A stretch of 42,942 bases of DNA from Gammaproteobacteria bacterium (GCA_009844085.1 VYCF01000002.1:1-42942); one strand, 5' to 3'. Counted from the stretch's first letter, positions 16,093 to 24,532 are shown. Made by a program: numbers and translations. The notes: generated by a model not told the origin, from the sequence alone.

Positions 16093-17424
16093 ATGAATAC
16101 CGACGCAGTTGCCAGCCATGCGCCGAAGTATCCGGCGCCTTCGCGCGCCTGGCTGCTGGTTGCGCTGTTGACCGTCGCCTATGTGGTCTCCTTCGTCGAC
16201 CGCTACATCCTCAGCTTGCTGATCGATCCCATCAAGGCCGATCTCGGATTGAGCGATTTCCAGATCGGCATCCTGCTCGGCCCCGCTTTCGGCATCTTCT
16301 ACGCGACGATCGGCCTGCCCCTCGGCTATCTCGCCGACCGTTCGCGACGGACCTGGATCGTCGCCGCCGGCATCGCGGTCTGGACGCTTGCGACCGCTGC
16401 TTCCGGGCTGGCGCGCAGTTTCGCCCAGATGTTCGTCGCGCGGCTTTCGGTCGGCATCGGCGAAGCGGCGCTCAGTCCCTGCGCGATGTCGCTGATCGCC
16501 GACTCGTTTCCCGAAGATCGTCGCGGCAAACCCATCGCGGTTTATTCGAGCGCCCTGTCTCTGGGCGCGGCGCTCGCGGCCTTGCTGGGCGCCGCGGTGT
16601 TGACCTGGACTAACACGACGGGGAACCTGACCTTGCCGCTGATCGGCGAATTGACGCCCTGGCGCATCGCGTTCCTCATCGCGGGCCTGCCGGGGCTGAT
16701 CCTGGCCGTGCCGTTTCTGCTCATGCGCGAGCCGGCGCGAATCGGTTCTTCCGCCGACCGCCCGAACATGCATCTCGGCCACATGTTCAGCCATGTCTCC
16801 CGCCATGGCCTGACCTATGGTTGCTTCGTCACGATTTTCTGCTACATGACCATCGTCGCTTACAGCCAGGGCTGGCTAGCGGTCATGTTCGACCGCACTT
16901 TCGGCTGGCCGGTTGAGGTGTTCGCGTTGTACGACGGCCTGCTGCTGATCGTTATCGGGCCGCTTTCCGTGCTGTTCGCCGGCTGGCTGTCGGACTATTA
17001 CACCGAGCGCGGCGCCGCGGACGCGCCGATGCGGATCGCCATCCTCGGATTGTTTCTGTCGGTGCCGCCGGCGGTAATCGGACCTTTGCTCGGCAACGAT
17101 ATCGCCGCTTTCCTGGTGGTCTCGGCCGCGACCATCGGCGCGGCGTTCATTTCCGCGGTCGGCATTACCGCCTTGCTGAAGATCATCCCCTCGGGCATCC
17201 GCGCCCAGACCATCGCCTTGTATTACATGACGATCAGTCTTGCCGGACTTTTTCTCGGGCCGAGCCTGGTCGGACTATTGAACGATATGGTGTTCGGCGC
17301 AGACGGCGTACGCTACAGCGTGGCGGCGATACCGCTGATCTTCGGCCTGCCCGTAATGCTGCTTTCGCCGCTGACGCTGAAACTCTATCGCAAGGCCTTG
17401 GAAAATCCCGCATTCAGAGACTAG
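16093..17424 (+). CDS. MFS transporter
   Basis: A 443-residue major facilitator with 12 predicted membrane segments. Typical signatures are the first-helix D-RYILSLL, the loop 2-3 motif GYLADRSRRTW, and the SVGIGEAALSP segment in helix 4, as in carriers of organic anions and sugar acids. It is an inner-membrane carrier, probably proton-coupled. It is the last gene of the receptor-VOC-VOC unit, 33 bp after the second VOC gene, and would move the substrate or a periplasmic product into the cytoplasm. The stop codon TAG shares the palindrome CTAG (17421-17424) with the stop of the convergent HNH gene. Confidence 0.9.
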   Translation: MNTDAVASHAPKYPAPSRAWLLVALLTVAYVVSFVDRYILSLLIDPIKADLGLSDFQIGILLGPAFGIFYATIGLPLGYLADRSRRTWIVAAGIAVWTLATAASGLARSFAQMFVARLSVGIGEAALSPCAMSLIADSFPEDRRGKPIAVYSSALSLGAALAALLGAAVLTWTNTTGNLTLPLIGELTPWRIAFLIAGLPGLILAVPFLLMREPARIGSSADRPNMHLGHMFSHVSRHGLTYGCFVTIFCYMTIVAYSQGWLAVMFDRTFGWPVEVFALYDGLLLIVIGPLSVLFAGWLSDYYTERGAADAPMRIAILGLFLSVPPAVIGPLLGNDIAAFLVVSAATIGAAFISAVGITALLKIIPSGIRAQTIALYYMTISLAGLFLGPSLVGLLNDMVFGADGVRYSVAAIPLIFGLPVMLLSPLTLKLYRKALENPAFRD

Positions 17425-18101
17425 TCGGAACAATCCTCTAGAATGTCGTCCATTGCATTGCGGTCCCGGTTCTCGATGAACAGATCGTACTTTTCCGCGA
17501 TCGCGTCCCACAGCCGCACGTATTCGCACTGGAATTCCTCCCGCGGCAGGTAACGGCTCGGCCCGCGGTCGCGCTTGCGGCGAATTTCGCGGCGGTCGAC
17601 CATCATGATGTTCAGCGGGTCGTTGGCGAATTGCAGCTTCGTTCCGGGGTCCCAGCGGTCGCCGCCATGCGTGTGGGCGTACATCAGCGGAATGACGTGG
17701 TCGATATCGAGCCGCATGGCGACTTCAAAGACCTCGCCCGTATACTCGTCGACCCATTCGCCGGTACGCACGACGCAGTTGCGTGGATTGGTGTAACGCA
17801 CCGGAACCCGGCTCGTGAGAATCAGCACTTCCTGCCGCGTGGACTGGCAATCGCCGTCGAAATCGAGCTCGAAATTCCAGTCGTCGGCGTTGAAGAAGCG
17901 CTCGCGCGCGCGGCGGTTCGACACCATGCGCTCGGAGCCGATGCGGGTGAAGGTGTCCGGATATACGCAACCCGGCATGTGGCAATGATATGAGCGGCCG
18001 TAATAATGACCGCCGTTCTGGTCCAGGTTGCCGATATGGGCCGATGCGGCCGGAATGAACAGGGCCAGCAGGCCCAACAGGATTGGATGCAAGCGGTTCA
18101 T
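17421..18101 (-). CDS. secreted HNH nuclease-like protein
   Basis: A 226-residue exported protein. The start at 18101 has GGGAG five bases upstream and gives a signal peptide ending ASA (residues 19-21). A Cys/His-rich N-terminal segment follows (GGHYYGRSYHCHMPGC, 30-45). The second part has the HNH core of GmrSD-C-terminus/DUF1524-like secreted nucleases: DGDCQSTRQEVL (82-93), LDIDHVIPL (131-139), FANDPLN (158-164) and RKRDRGPSRYLP. The paired Cys residues suggest disulfides, consistent with a periplasmic or extracellular location. It may degrade extracellular DNA for nutrients. It is convergent with the MFS gene and next to nadC. Confidence 0.82.
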   Translation of the reverse strand: MNRLHPILLGLLALFIPAASAHIGNLDQNGGHYYGRSYHCHMPGCVYPDTFTRIGSERMVSNRRARERFFNADDWNFELDFDGDCQSTRQEVLILTSRVPVRYTNPRNCVVRTGEWVDEYTGEVFEVAMRLDIDHVIPLMYAHTHGGDRWDPGTKLQFANDPLNIMMVDRREIRRKRDRGPSRYLPREEFQCEYVRLWDAIAEKYDLFIENRDRNAMDDILEDCSD

Positions 18102-18124
18102 GTCGTCTCCCGTCCGTGCCGCGG

Positions 18125-18955
18125 TCAATCGAGCAGGAACGACAAGTCCGCGGCGCGGCAATGTTTGGTCAATATGCCCAGCGAGATATAGTCTACGCCA
18201 GTTTCGGCGATTTCCACCAGTGTCTCCTCGCCGATGCCGCCGGAAGCCTCGAGCTTGCAGCGTCCGACGGCCAGCGCCACGGCGCTGCGAATCTGTCCGG
18301 GGCTGAAATTGTCGAGCAGGGCGATATCGGCTCCCGCTGCGATGGCTTCCTCGAGTTCATCGAGGTCGCATACTTCGATCTCCACCGGTTTGCCGGGCTG
18401 CGATTGTCTGGCGCGGCCGATGGCCCGGGCGATTCCGCCGCTGGCGCGAATATGGTTTTCCTTGATGAGGAAGGCGTCGTACAGCCCCATGCGATGGTTA
18501 TGGCAGCCGCCGGCGCGCACGGCGTATTTTTGCGCGCTGCGCAGGCCCGGCAGGGTCTTGCGGGTATCGAGCAGCCGGCAGCCGGTATGCGCCACCGCGG
18601 CCGCCAGTTCCCGGCTGCGGGCGGCGATGGCGCATAGTAATTGCAGGAAATTGAGCGCGGTTCGCTCGGCCGTGAGCAGGACGCGCGCATTGCCGTGAAC
18701 CGTGTAGAGAATCGAATCGGCGGGGATGCTGTCTCCCTCTGCAAAATGCCATTCCGCCGCCAGCTTTGGCGCCAGTTGCCGATAGACTTCATCGACCCAG
18801 GGCCGGCCGCAAAGCACTGTATCTTCGCGCGCAATCACGCGCCCGGAGCCTGTCGCCTTATCGTCAAGCAGCGCGGCCGTAATGTCGCCGCCGCCGATAT
18901 CCTCGGCCAGCGCCCGGCTTACCTGTTCACCGAGATCTGAAGGAGTATTCCGCAA
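18125..18955 (-). CDS. nadC: nicotinate-nucleotide pyrophosphorylase (carboxylating)
   Basis: A 276-residue quinolinate phosphoribosyltransferase, which makes nicotinate mononucleotide from quinolinate and PRPP in NAD synthesis. Family motifs are clear: EDIGGGDIT, RTALNFLQ, DTRKTLPGLR-AQKYAV-AGG-HNHR-GLYD, IKENH, EIEVCDLDEL, LLDNFSP and LEASGGI. The length is normal for the family. The start is uncertain: TTG at 18955 gives MRNTPSDLG; a GTG eleven codons later also fits, and both precede the conserved N-terminal helix. It lies eight bases downstream of the retropepsin-like gene and 23 bases upstream of the start of the exported HNH gene. nadA and nadB are not in the window. Confidence 0.95.
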   Translation of the reverse strand: MRNTPSDLGEQVSRALAEDIGGGDITAALLDDKATGSGRVIAREDTVLCGRPWVDEVYRQLAPKLAAEWHFAEGDSIPADSILYTVHGNARVLLTAERTALNFLQLLCAIAARSRELAAAVAHTGCRLLDTRKTLPGLRSAQKYAVRAGGCHNHRMGLYDAFLIKENHIRASGGIARAIGRARQSQPGKPVEIEVCDLDELEEAIAAGADIALLDNFSPGQIRSAVALAVGRCKLEASGGIGEETLVEIAETGVDYISLGILTKHCRAADLSFLLD

Positions 18956-18963
18956 TTCTCGCT

Positions 18964-19512
18964 CTAAAACACGTCGCCGGCCGCGGGCTGGCGCAAGGTG
19001 AGCTGTGAGCCGCGCTGGGAGAATTCGATGCGTTGCAAGGCGCTCATGCCAAGCAGAATCGTGTCCCCGCCCATGCTGGGCGTGATGCTTGCCGACAGGT
19101 CGTGCAATACGATATTGCCGATGACGAGTTCGTCGATGTTGGTGGCGTATACCGTCACCGTTCCATTGGCTGTCGCGGCGCGGCCGGGGTAACCGCGCTG
19201 GAGGCCCGCCGCTCGCGCCACATGATCCGGAATGGCGACATCGGTGGCGCCGGTGTCGAGCAGAAAGATTACCGGCACGTCATTGATCTCGCCGCCGGCG
19301 ACATAATGGCCCTGGCGGTTGCGTTCAAGCACTACCTCGCGGGCGCCGTCCGGCCCGACCAGGCCTTGCAGGTTACGGTTCGGATTGGCCTGGCCGTCGA
19401 GCCAGCCGTCGAATGCTCCGGTAAGCGCCGCCAGCCCGAGGGCGAAGGCGAATATCAGCATGCCCTGGCCCATGCGGCGGCCGGGAGGTCTGGAATGCGG
19501 ATGGACAGCCAT
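18964..19512 (-). CDS. retropepsin-like aspartic protease, membrane-anchored
   Basis: A 182-residue single-domain aspartic protease of clan AA. One N-terminal membrane segment (MLIFAFALGLAALTGAF, about 18-34) anchors it, with the catalytic domain outside: LLDTGATDVAIP carries the active-site Asp, followed by the flap region and LLGMSALQRIEF, the second hallmark. As in retroviral proteases, two copies would dimerise to form one active site. Natural substrates of these bacterial proteins are unknown. It starts 15 bases after the end of the truncated M48 gene and probably shares a transcript with nadC. Confidence 0.87.
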   Translation of the reverse strand: MAVHPHSRPPGRRMGQGMLIFAFALGLAALTGAFDGWLDGQANPNRNLQGLVGPDGAREVVLERNRQGHYVAGGEINDVPVIFLLDTGATDVAIPDHVARAAGLQRGYPGRAATANGTVTVYATNIDELVIGNIVLHDLSASITPSMGGDTILLGMSALQRIEFSQRGSQLTLRQPAAGDVF

Positions 19513-19527
19513 GGCTCGGATTATCCG

Positions 19528-20541
19528 TCAGGCGGGCAACAGCGGCAACCCGACGAGCAATTCGCCAACCGCGCCGATGTCTCCTGTCAGCACGGTAATC
19601 AACACAAGCCAGGCAGAGGCGCGAAAAACATTCTGTTCGACATGCCGCAGCCGGGCGTGGCCGAGTTCGTGAAAATACACCGCGAGCAGTTCTTCGTCGC
19701 TTTCCGCCAGTTCCACGAGTTCGTCGGAGAAAGCGATCATGGTAGCGCCCAGGGTGACGGCGTTAGCGCCGAAAATCCCGGCTTCCCTGAATTCGATCGT
19801 CTCGACTTCGCCATGCGACCGGAAATACCGTTCCAGTTCCCGCCGTCGCTCAGGCGCGATGCTCGAAGGATCCAGAAAGACATCCAGTTGCGACATAAGC
19901 GCTCCCGACACTTGCGCGCTGACCTCCTCGGGCACGGTCAGGGCCAGGCGCGCTGCGAGCGCGGGAACGCCCCAGAAGGCCAGGACCGCAAGCATGGAGA
20001 TCACCAGCGCGGCCGCGGCGACGACCGCGGGCATATGCCGTTCGACACGGTTGGCCAGGCCGGGAGTCAGCGCCAGCGTTTCGCGCAACCGCTCGACGCC
20101 TTCCCCGTCTTCCGTAACGAAGCTCTCTTTTCCGCCGAATTCCATGCGCGTCGGCGTGCCCGGCAGCGGACTCGAGACTTGCAGCTTCTCGCGGTCGACG
20201 CTTACGTGCAAGCCTTCGTCAGTGACCACGGCAACAGCCACCGCCGACCAAGGGTAGAAAAAGCCAAGCGTCACAATGATCAGGAAAGTAATGCTCAAGA
20301 TCAGAAATACGTACTCAATGGAAATGTTGTTGCGCAAGCGGTTGCCGCCGAAGTATCTTTTCGATCTCACCTTCGCCCAGGCGGAGTAGATGCCCAGGGT
20401 AAGAATCGTGAACAGCATGTTGACGATCCAGATGCGAAAGTAATCCGAGCCGTTGCCGTGGAAAGTGAACGGTTCTATGGATGTCTGTTGTTTTGTGGTG
20501 GATTCTACTTCGCTGCTGCCGGGATGCCCGGAATCGATCAT
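19528..20541 (-). CDS. DUF898-M48 peptidase fusion, truncated before the third zinc ligand
   Basis: A 337-residue membrane protein. Residues 24-75 match the start of a DUF898/YjgN domain (EPFTFHGNGSDYFRIWIVN, TLGIYSAWAKVRSKRYFGGN), and the rest resembles a M48 metallopeptidase with HELGH at 291-295. M48 enzymes also need a Glu about 60 residues later in a YSR-x-x-E-x-EAD motif; here the protein stops at residue 337, right after the TGD segment, before that motif. Downstream bases in the other frames do not continue it. The protease is therefore probably inactive or a remnant. The start at 20541 has GGGAG six bases upstream. Whether the fusion is ancestral or came from the same damage is unclear. 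Confidence 0.75.
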   Translation of the reverse strand: MIDSGHPGSSEVESTTKQQTSIEPFTFHGNGSDYFRIWIVNMLFTILTLGIYSAWAKVRSKRYFGGNRLRNNISIEYVFLILSITFLIIVTLGFFYPWSAVAVAVVTDEGLHVSVDREKLQVSSPLPGTPTRMEFGGKESFVTEDGEGVERLRETLALTPGLANRVERHMPAVVAAAALVISMLAVLAFWGVPALAARLALTVPEEVSAQVSGALMSQLDVFLDPSSIAPERRRELERYFRSHGEVETIEFREAGIFGANAVTLGATMIAFSDELVELAESDEELLAVYFHELGHARLRHVEQNVFRASAWLVLITVLTGDIGAVGELLVGLPLLPA

Positions 20542-20634
20542 AATGCACTCCCTGCGGGGGGCTTGCCATAATTGGTTGTCCGCGGTGCAGAGGCAGCCTA
20601 ACACACTATATCGGTGGCGAGAGAAGGGGAGCTA

Positions 20635-22932
20635 ATGAAGAAATTCGGGATCGGACAGCCGGCGGCGCGCTTTGAAGACCGCCGCTTCCTCACCGGCGCT
20701 GGCTCGTATCTGGACGATGAAAATCTGCCGGGCCAGGCAGTCGGGGTGTTCCTGCGTTCGCCTCACGCGCACGCCCGGCTGGGCGGAATCGATGTGTCGG
20801 CGGCGCTCGCCGGCGACGGTGTGTTAGGCGTCTTCACGGGTCCGGACCTGCGCGCCGCCGGCGTCGGCGATCTGCCTTGCATGGCGGATGCGCCGAATGC
20901 GGACGGCTCGCCTTGCTACAAGCCGCCGCGCCCGGCGCTGGCGATCGGCCGCGTGCGCCATGTCGGCGAGCCTGTTGCCCTGATCGTCGCGGAAACCCGG
21001 GCCCAGGCGCTGGACGCCGCCGAGGCGATTTTCGTCGACTACGAGGAATTGCCTTCGGTCGTCGAGACCGGCGCGGCCATGAACGGAGACGCCCCGCGTT
21101 TGTGGGACGAGGCGCCCGGAAACCGCTGTTTCGACTGGCATGACGGCGATGCCGAAGCCGCGGCCTCGGCCCTGGAGGGTGCGGCGCATCGGGTCGAACT
21201 CGAATTGGTCAACAACCGGCTGGCGCCGAATTCGATGGAGCCTCGCGGAGCGATCGCCTCGTTCGAAGACGGCCGCCTGGTCCTGCGCGTTTCCTGCCAG
21301 GGCGTGCATTACATCAAGCGGATCTTGCTGAGCGGAATATTCGATTGCGCCGAAGAGGACATTCGCGTGATCTGCAAGGACGTCGGCGGCGGATTCGGCG
21401 CGAAGATTTTCTGTTACCCGGAATACGTCGCGGCCCTGCATGCGGCGCGGACGCTCGGCCGGCCGGTGAAATGGGTGGCCGAACGCGGCGAGTCGTTTCT
21501 CAGCGACAGTCACGGCCGCGATCACGTGACCCGGCTCGAAGCCGGCTTCGACAATGAGTTCCGTTTCACCGGGTTGCGCGTTTCGACGATCGCAAACCTG
21601 GGCTCCAGCCTTTCCCCGTTCTCGCCTTTCGTCGCCACCTCGGCGGGGGTTCCCATGTTGTCCGGCTGCTACCGGGTGCCGGCCGCGCATGTTCGCGTGC
21701 AAGGCGTGTTCACGAATACCGCGCCGGTCGACGCCTATCGCGGCGCGGGCAGGCCCGAGGCGATCTACGCTATCGAACGATTGATGGATTTCGCGGGGCG
21801 CCGGCTTGGCGTTTCGCCCGGGGAATTCCGCCGCCGCAATCTGATCGGCGCAGCGGAGATGCCGTTCAGAACCGTCCTTGGTTCAACCTACGACAGTGGT
21901 GAATTTCAGCAGATTCTCGACCTCGCGCTCGAGCGCTCCGACCGGGACGGATTCGAATCAAGAAGGATTGCGGCCCTGCAACGGGGAAAACTGCGTGGCT
22001 ACGGGTTCGCCAGTTACATCGAACGATGTTCAGGCGGCGCGCCGGAACAAGCCCGGCTGATCGTCGGGGCCGATGGCCATATAGACCTGCATATCGGCAC
22101 CATGTCGAACGGCCAGGGTCACGAAACGGCGTTTCGGCAGATTCTTTGCGAATACCTGGAAGTCGATCCCGAACGGATCACCGTGGTTCAGGGCGACACC
22201 GACATCATCCCTCGGGGCGGCGGCACGGCGGGGTCGAGATCGGTGCCCGTGGGCGGGGCCGCGATTGCCGCCTGTGCGAGAAAATTGATCAGGGTCGCCG
22301 CCGGGAAGGCGGCGGAACTCCTCGAAGCGGCGGTGGAGGACATCCGCTTCGAAGCCGGGCGATACCACATTGCCGGCACCGACCGCGGCCTCAGCTTTGC
22401 CGAAGTCGCATTCCGCGCGGCGCCGCAGGGCGGTGGCCCGGCCTTCGACGAGATCGATGAGTTCGCGCCCGGGCAGGCGACTTATCCCAACGGCGTTCAC
22501 GTCGTGGAAGTCGAAATCGACCGCGGCACCGGCGCACTCGATCTCGTCCGCTATACCGTGGTCGACGATTTCGGACAGGTGATCAATCCCGACCTGTTGC
22601 TTGGCCAGGTCCACGGCGGCATCGCCCAGGGCCTCGGCCAGGCATTGCTTGAAGATTGCCATTACGATCCGCAATCGGGTCAATTGCTGACGGCGAGTTT
22701 CATGGATTACGCCATGCCCAGAGCCGATGACTGCCCCGATACCGACTTCTCTCTCCGCCTGGCGCCCTGCAAGACCAATCCGCTCGGCATCAAGGGCGCG
22801 GGAGAGGCCGGCGCCATCGGTGCGCCGCCGGCGATCATGAACGCCGTTGCCGACGCCCTCGATGCGGACCACATCGACATGCCGGCAACGCCGCGGTCAA
22901 TCTGGAAGCACCTCCGCAAACTCGCTCCGTAA
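20635..22932 (+). CDS. molybdenum hydroxylase large subunit (xanthine dehydrogenase family)
   Basis: A 765-residue molybdopterin-binding subunit of the xanthine dehydrogenase/CO dehydrogenase superfamily. The start at 20635 has GAAGGGG upstream. Visible motifs are FLTGAGSYLDD, GGGFGAK in the cofactor region, AYRGAGRPEA, and GAGEAGAIGAPP with the active-site Glu724. The CO dehydrogenase loop (AYRCSFR) is absent, so CO is an unlikely substrate; hydroxylation of an N-heterocycle or aldehyde is more likely. Partner iron-sulphur and FAD subunits, normally adjacent, are missing: the nearest genes are a truncated protease and a CpeT-like gene. Either the partners are elsewhere or it works with another electron acceptor. 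The gene ends at the first bases of repeat copy B. Confidence 0.88.
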   Translation: MKKFGIGQPAARFEDRRFLTGAGSYLDDENLPGQAVGVFLRSPHAHARLGGIDVSAALAGDGVLGVFTGPDLRAAGVGDLPCMADAPNADGSPCYKPPRPALAIGRVRHVGEPVALIVAETRAQALDAAEAIFVDYEELPSVVETGAAMNGDAPRLWDEAPGNRCFDWHDGDAEAAASALEGAAHRVELELVNNRLAPNSMEPRGAIASFEDGRLVLRVSCQGVHYIKRILLSGIFDCAEEDIRVICKDVGGGFGAKIFCYPEYVAALHAARTLGRPVKWVAERGESFLSDSHGRDHVTRLEAGFDNEFRFTGLRVSTIANLGSSLSPFSPFVATSAGVPMLSGCYRVPAAHVRVQGVFTNTAPVDAYRGAGRPEAIYAIERLMDFAGRRLGVSPGEFRRRNLIGAAEMPFRTVLGSTYDSGEFQQILDLALERSDRDGFESRRIAALQRGKLRGYGFASYIERCSGGAPEQARLIVGADGHIDLHIGTMSNGQGHETAFRQILCEYLEVDPERITVVQGDTDIIPRGGGTAGSRSVPVGGAAIAACARKLIRVAAGKAAELLEAAVEDIRFEAGRYHIAGTDRGLSFAEVAFRAAPQGGGPAFDEIDEFAPGQATYPNGVHVVEVEIDRGTGALDLVRYTVVDDFGQVINPDLLLGQVHGGIAQGLGQALLEDCHYDPQSGQLLTASFMDYAMPRADDCPDTDFSLRLAPCKTNPLGIKGAGEAGAIGAPPAIMNAVADALDADHIDMPATPRSIWKHLRKLAP

Positions 22933-23063
22933 GTGGCTTCGATCCGTCGCCGCCGGGTGGCGCGGGGTTTAGCGGACGCTGTGAATACGTCCCTGTACGC
23001 TTCGGCCCCGACATCCATGTCGGGGACGCCCGCCAAACCCCGCGCCACCCGACGGCGACTCAC
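22932..23063 (-). repeat. 132-bp structured intergenic repeat, copy B
   Basis: Read on the minus strand this is the same length as the copy at 5891-6022 and 114 of 132 bases identical. The main stem pairs 23059-23030 with 22975-22946, and the inner hairpin is the perfect CCCCGACAT-GG-ATGTCGGGG. It begins with the last base of the hydroxylase stop codon (TAA 22930-22932), so it abuts the gene on the same side as copy A abuts the alpha/beta hydrolase gene. It separates two convergent genes and could stop transcription in both directions. Confidence 0.85.
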
Positions 23064-23080
23064 GTAATGCGTAATCGAGT

Positions 23081-24331
23081 TTACTCCGGGCCGGATACCT
23101 TGATTTCGTCGATTAGCGTGCGGCGGACAATTTGGCCGTTGCGCATGTATTGTGTGGCGCGCATGCGGACGTCAGGGTCTCCGGGACGGAAGCTGACGAC
23201 TTCCGAGACTGTCAGGCCGGAACCGTCCTTGAATTCCATCAGGAACACGGAAGTCTGGCCGGCTTCGTCGGCGGTGACTTCCTTGGCCCAGCCTTCGAGG
23301 CGGTCGTTGAAAAAGCGCAGCCGGTCCACGTCCCATTTGCCGTAGCTTTCGATGCGCTGTTCTTCGCCGCTGTCCGGATCAAGCAGATTGATCTGGTGAT
23401 AATCGTAGGCTTCGCCGTCGGGCAGCAGGCGCACGGTGATTCGCGACGGCAGCGTCTCGATGATTTCTCCTTGCGGGTCAACCCGGCGAAACGTGCCTTC
23501 CCAGACGCCTTCCATTTTCGCGGTGAGCGGAATGCGCCTGCGCAGTTCGGCGCGGGAAATGCGATCTCCATTGGTGAGTGCGGGCTCATCGGACAGGCGG
23601 TCGAAGCGCAGCCAGGAGAATCCGTCGATTTCGCCGCGCACGGAACCGTCCGCCAGCTTGATGGAACGGTCGCGATACCACAGCCGGTGGCGGTCGAGCA
23701 GCATGTCGAACTCGGCGTAGACGGGTCCGCTTTGCGGATGTTCGTAGCGGCAGGCCTGGGGGCGCATACCGCCCTTGAAGCGCTCGTTTTCCGGCTCCCA
23801 GCGGAAAAACAGGTTGCATTCGGGAACCGGGAAGAGATCCTCCCGGCTCAATTTCTCCACTTCCTCAGGCGGCATGAAAGGCCGGTCGTAGGCCTGGTCG
23901 AGCGATGGAAAGAGCTGCTCTACTTCGATTTCGCCAGTGCTTTCGCGCCATTCCAGAGTCATTACGCGCTGGCGATGCGCCAGGCCCGGCTGGTCCGTCT
24001 TGACTTCTTCGAGGAACAAGACCGTGTCGCCTATGGCCGGCGCGTCGAGCCGATGCACACGCATATCCCGCACGAGACGCACGGCCTCCGGATAGTCCGG
24101 CTCCCGGTTCAGCCGCTCGGCCTTGGCCTGGCGTTCGTTCGAGAATGCTCCGGTCCAGTAGTCCGCGAACGTCGCAAGCAGCTCCGCGCCGTCCGCCTCG
24201 CCGGCGCCGGCGGCCGACGGCGAATGCAGGCCCAGCAAAGCTGTGGTCACAATAACGAGCTCCAAAAGGGCGCGTCCCTGCGCCCGATGGAGAGAAAGGT
24301 AAAAGGGGGCAAATCCATGTCTGAGATTCAC
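23081..24331 (-). CDS. CpeT/CpcT-like and DUF3598-like two-domain protein
   Basis: A 416-residue protein with an N-terminal hydrophobic segment (about 20-45) suggesting export or anchoring. Residues about 50-255 resemble the CpeT/CpcT lyase fold: YWTGAFSNERQA, the RQRVMTLEW strand, the ECNLFFRW-x-GGMRPQAC pair of cysteines and the segment beginning YAEFDMLLDRHRLWYRDRS. The C-terminal 150 residues (MEGVWEGTFRRVDPQG ... RMRATQYMRNGQIVRRTLIDE) resemble a DUF3598/lipocalin-like barrel. CpcT enzymes attach bilins to phycobiliproteins in cyanobacteria; nothing here suggests phycobilisomes, so another ligand-binding role is likely. The GTG start at 24331 has AGAGAGGA about ten bases upstream. The gene diverges from the Rieske gene. 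Confidence 0.72.
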   Translation of the reverse strand: MNLRHGFAPFYLSLHRAQGRALLELVIVTTALLGLHSPSAAGAGEADGAELLATFADYWTGAFSNERQAKAERLNREPDYPEAVRLVRDMRVHRLDAPAIGDTVLFLEEVKTDQPGLAHRQRVMTLEWRESTGEIEVEQLFPSLDQAYDRPFMPPEEVEKLSREDLFPVPECNLFFRWEPENERFKGGMRPQACRYEHPQSGPVYAEFDMLLDRHRLWYRDRSIKLADGSVRGEIDGFSWLRFDRLSDEPALTNGDRISRAELRRRIPLTAKMEGVWEGTFRRVDPQGEIIETLPSRITVRLLPDGEAYDYHQINLLDPDSGEEQRIESYGKWDVDRLRFFNDRLEGWAKEVTADEAGQTSVFLMEFKDGSGLTVSEVVSFRPGDPDVRMRATQYMRNGQIVRRTLIDEIKVSGPE

Positions 24332-24532
24332 GGGTAAATTCCTCTCTAAATGTTCGATGCCTCAATCACACAGTCATCTACGGTCAGGAAGGAAAAACGG
24401 ATCACAGATCAGGTTGCCGTGTTGTGCGGCGCCCGATCGTTTTTGGAAGATCATCAATCGAAACGGGTAATTCAAATTGCAGCGCATTGGCCTCTTTGCT
24501 AATTTTTGGAACGACTCGCCAATGGCCCCGGG

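Noticed and set aside
15574..16806. 410-codon open frame opposite the VOC and MFS genes
   Set aside because: It spans two genes with clear family motifs on the other strand and shows no motif of its own.
19033..20571. 512-codon open frame on the plus strand
   Set aside because: It lies antisense to the retropepsin-like and M48 genes and has low-complexity, Gln/Arg/His-rich translation without domain features.
20635..22932. Aerobic CO dehydrogenase (coxL) as the identity of the molybdenum protein
   Set aside because: The CoxL active-site loop is absent (AYRGAGRPEA instead of AYRCSFR-type), and CoxM and CoxS genes are not nearby.
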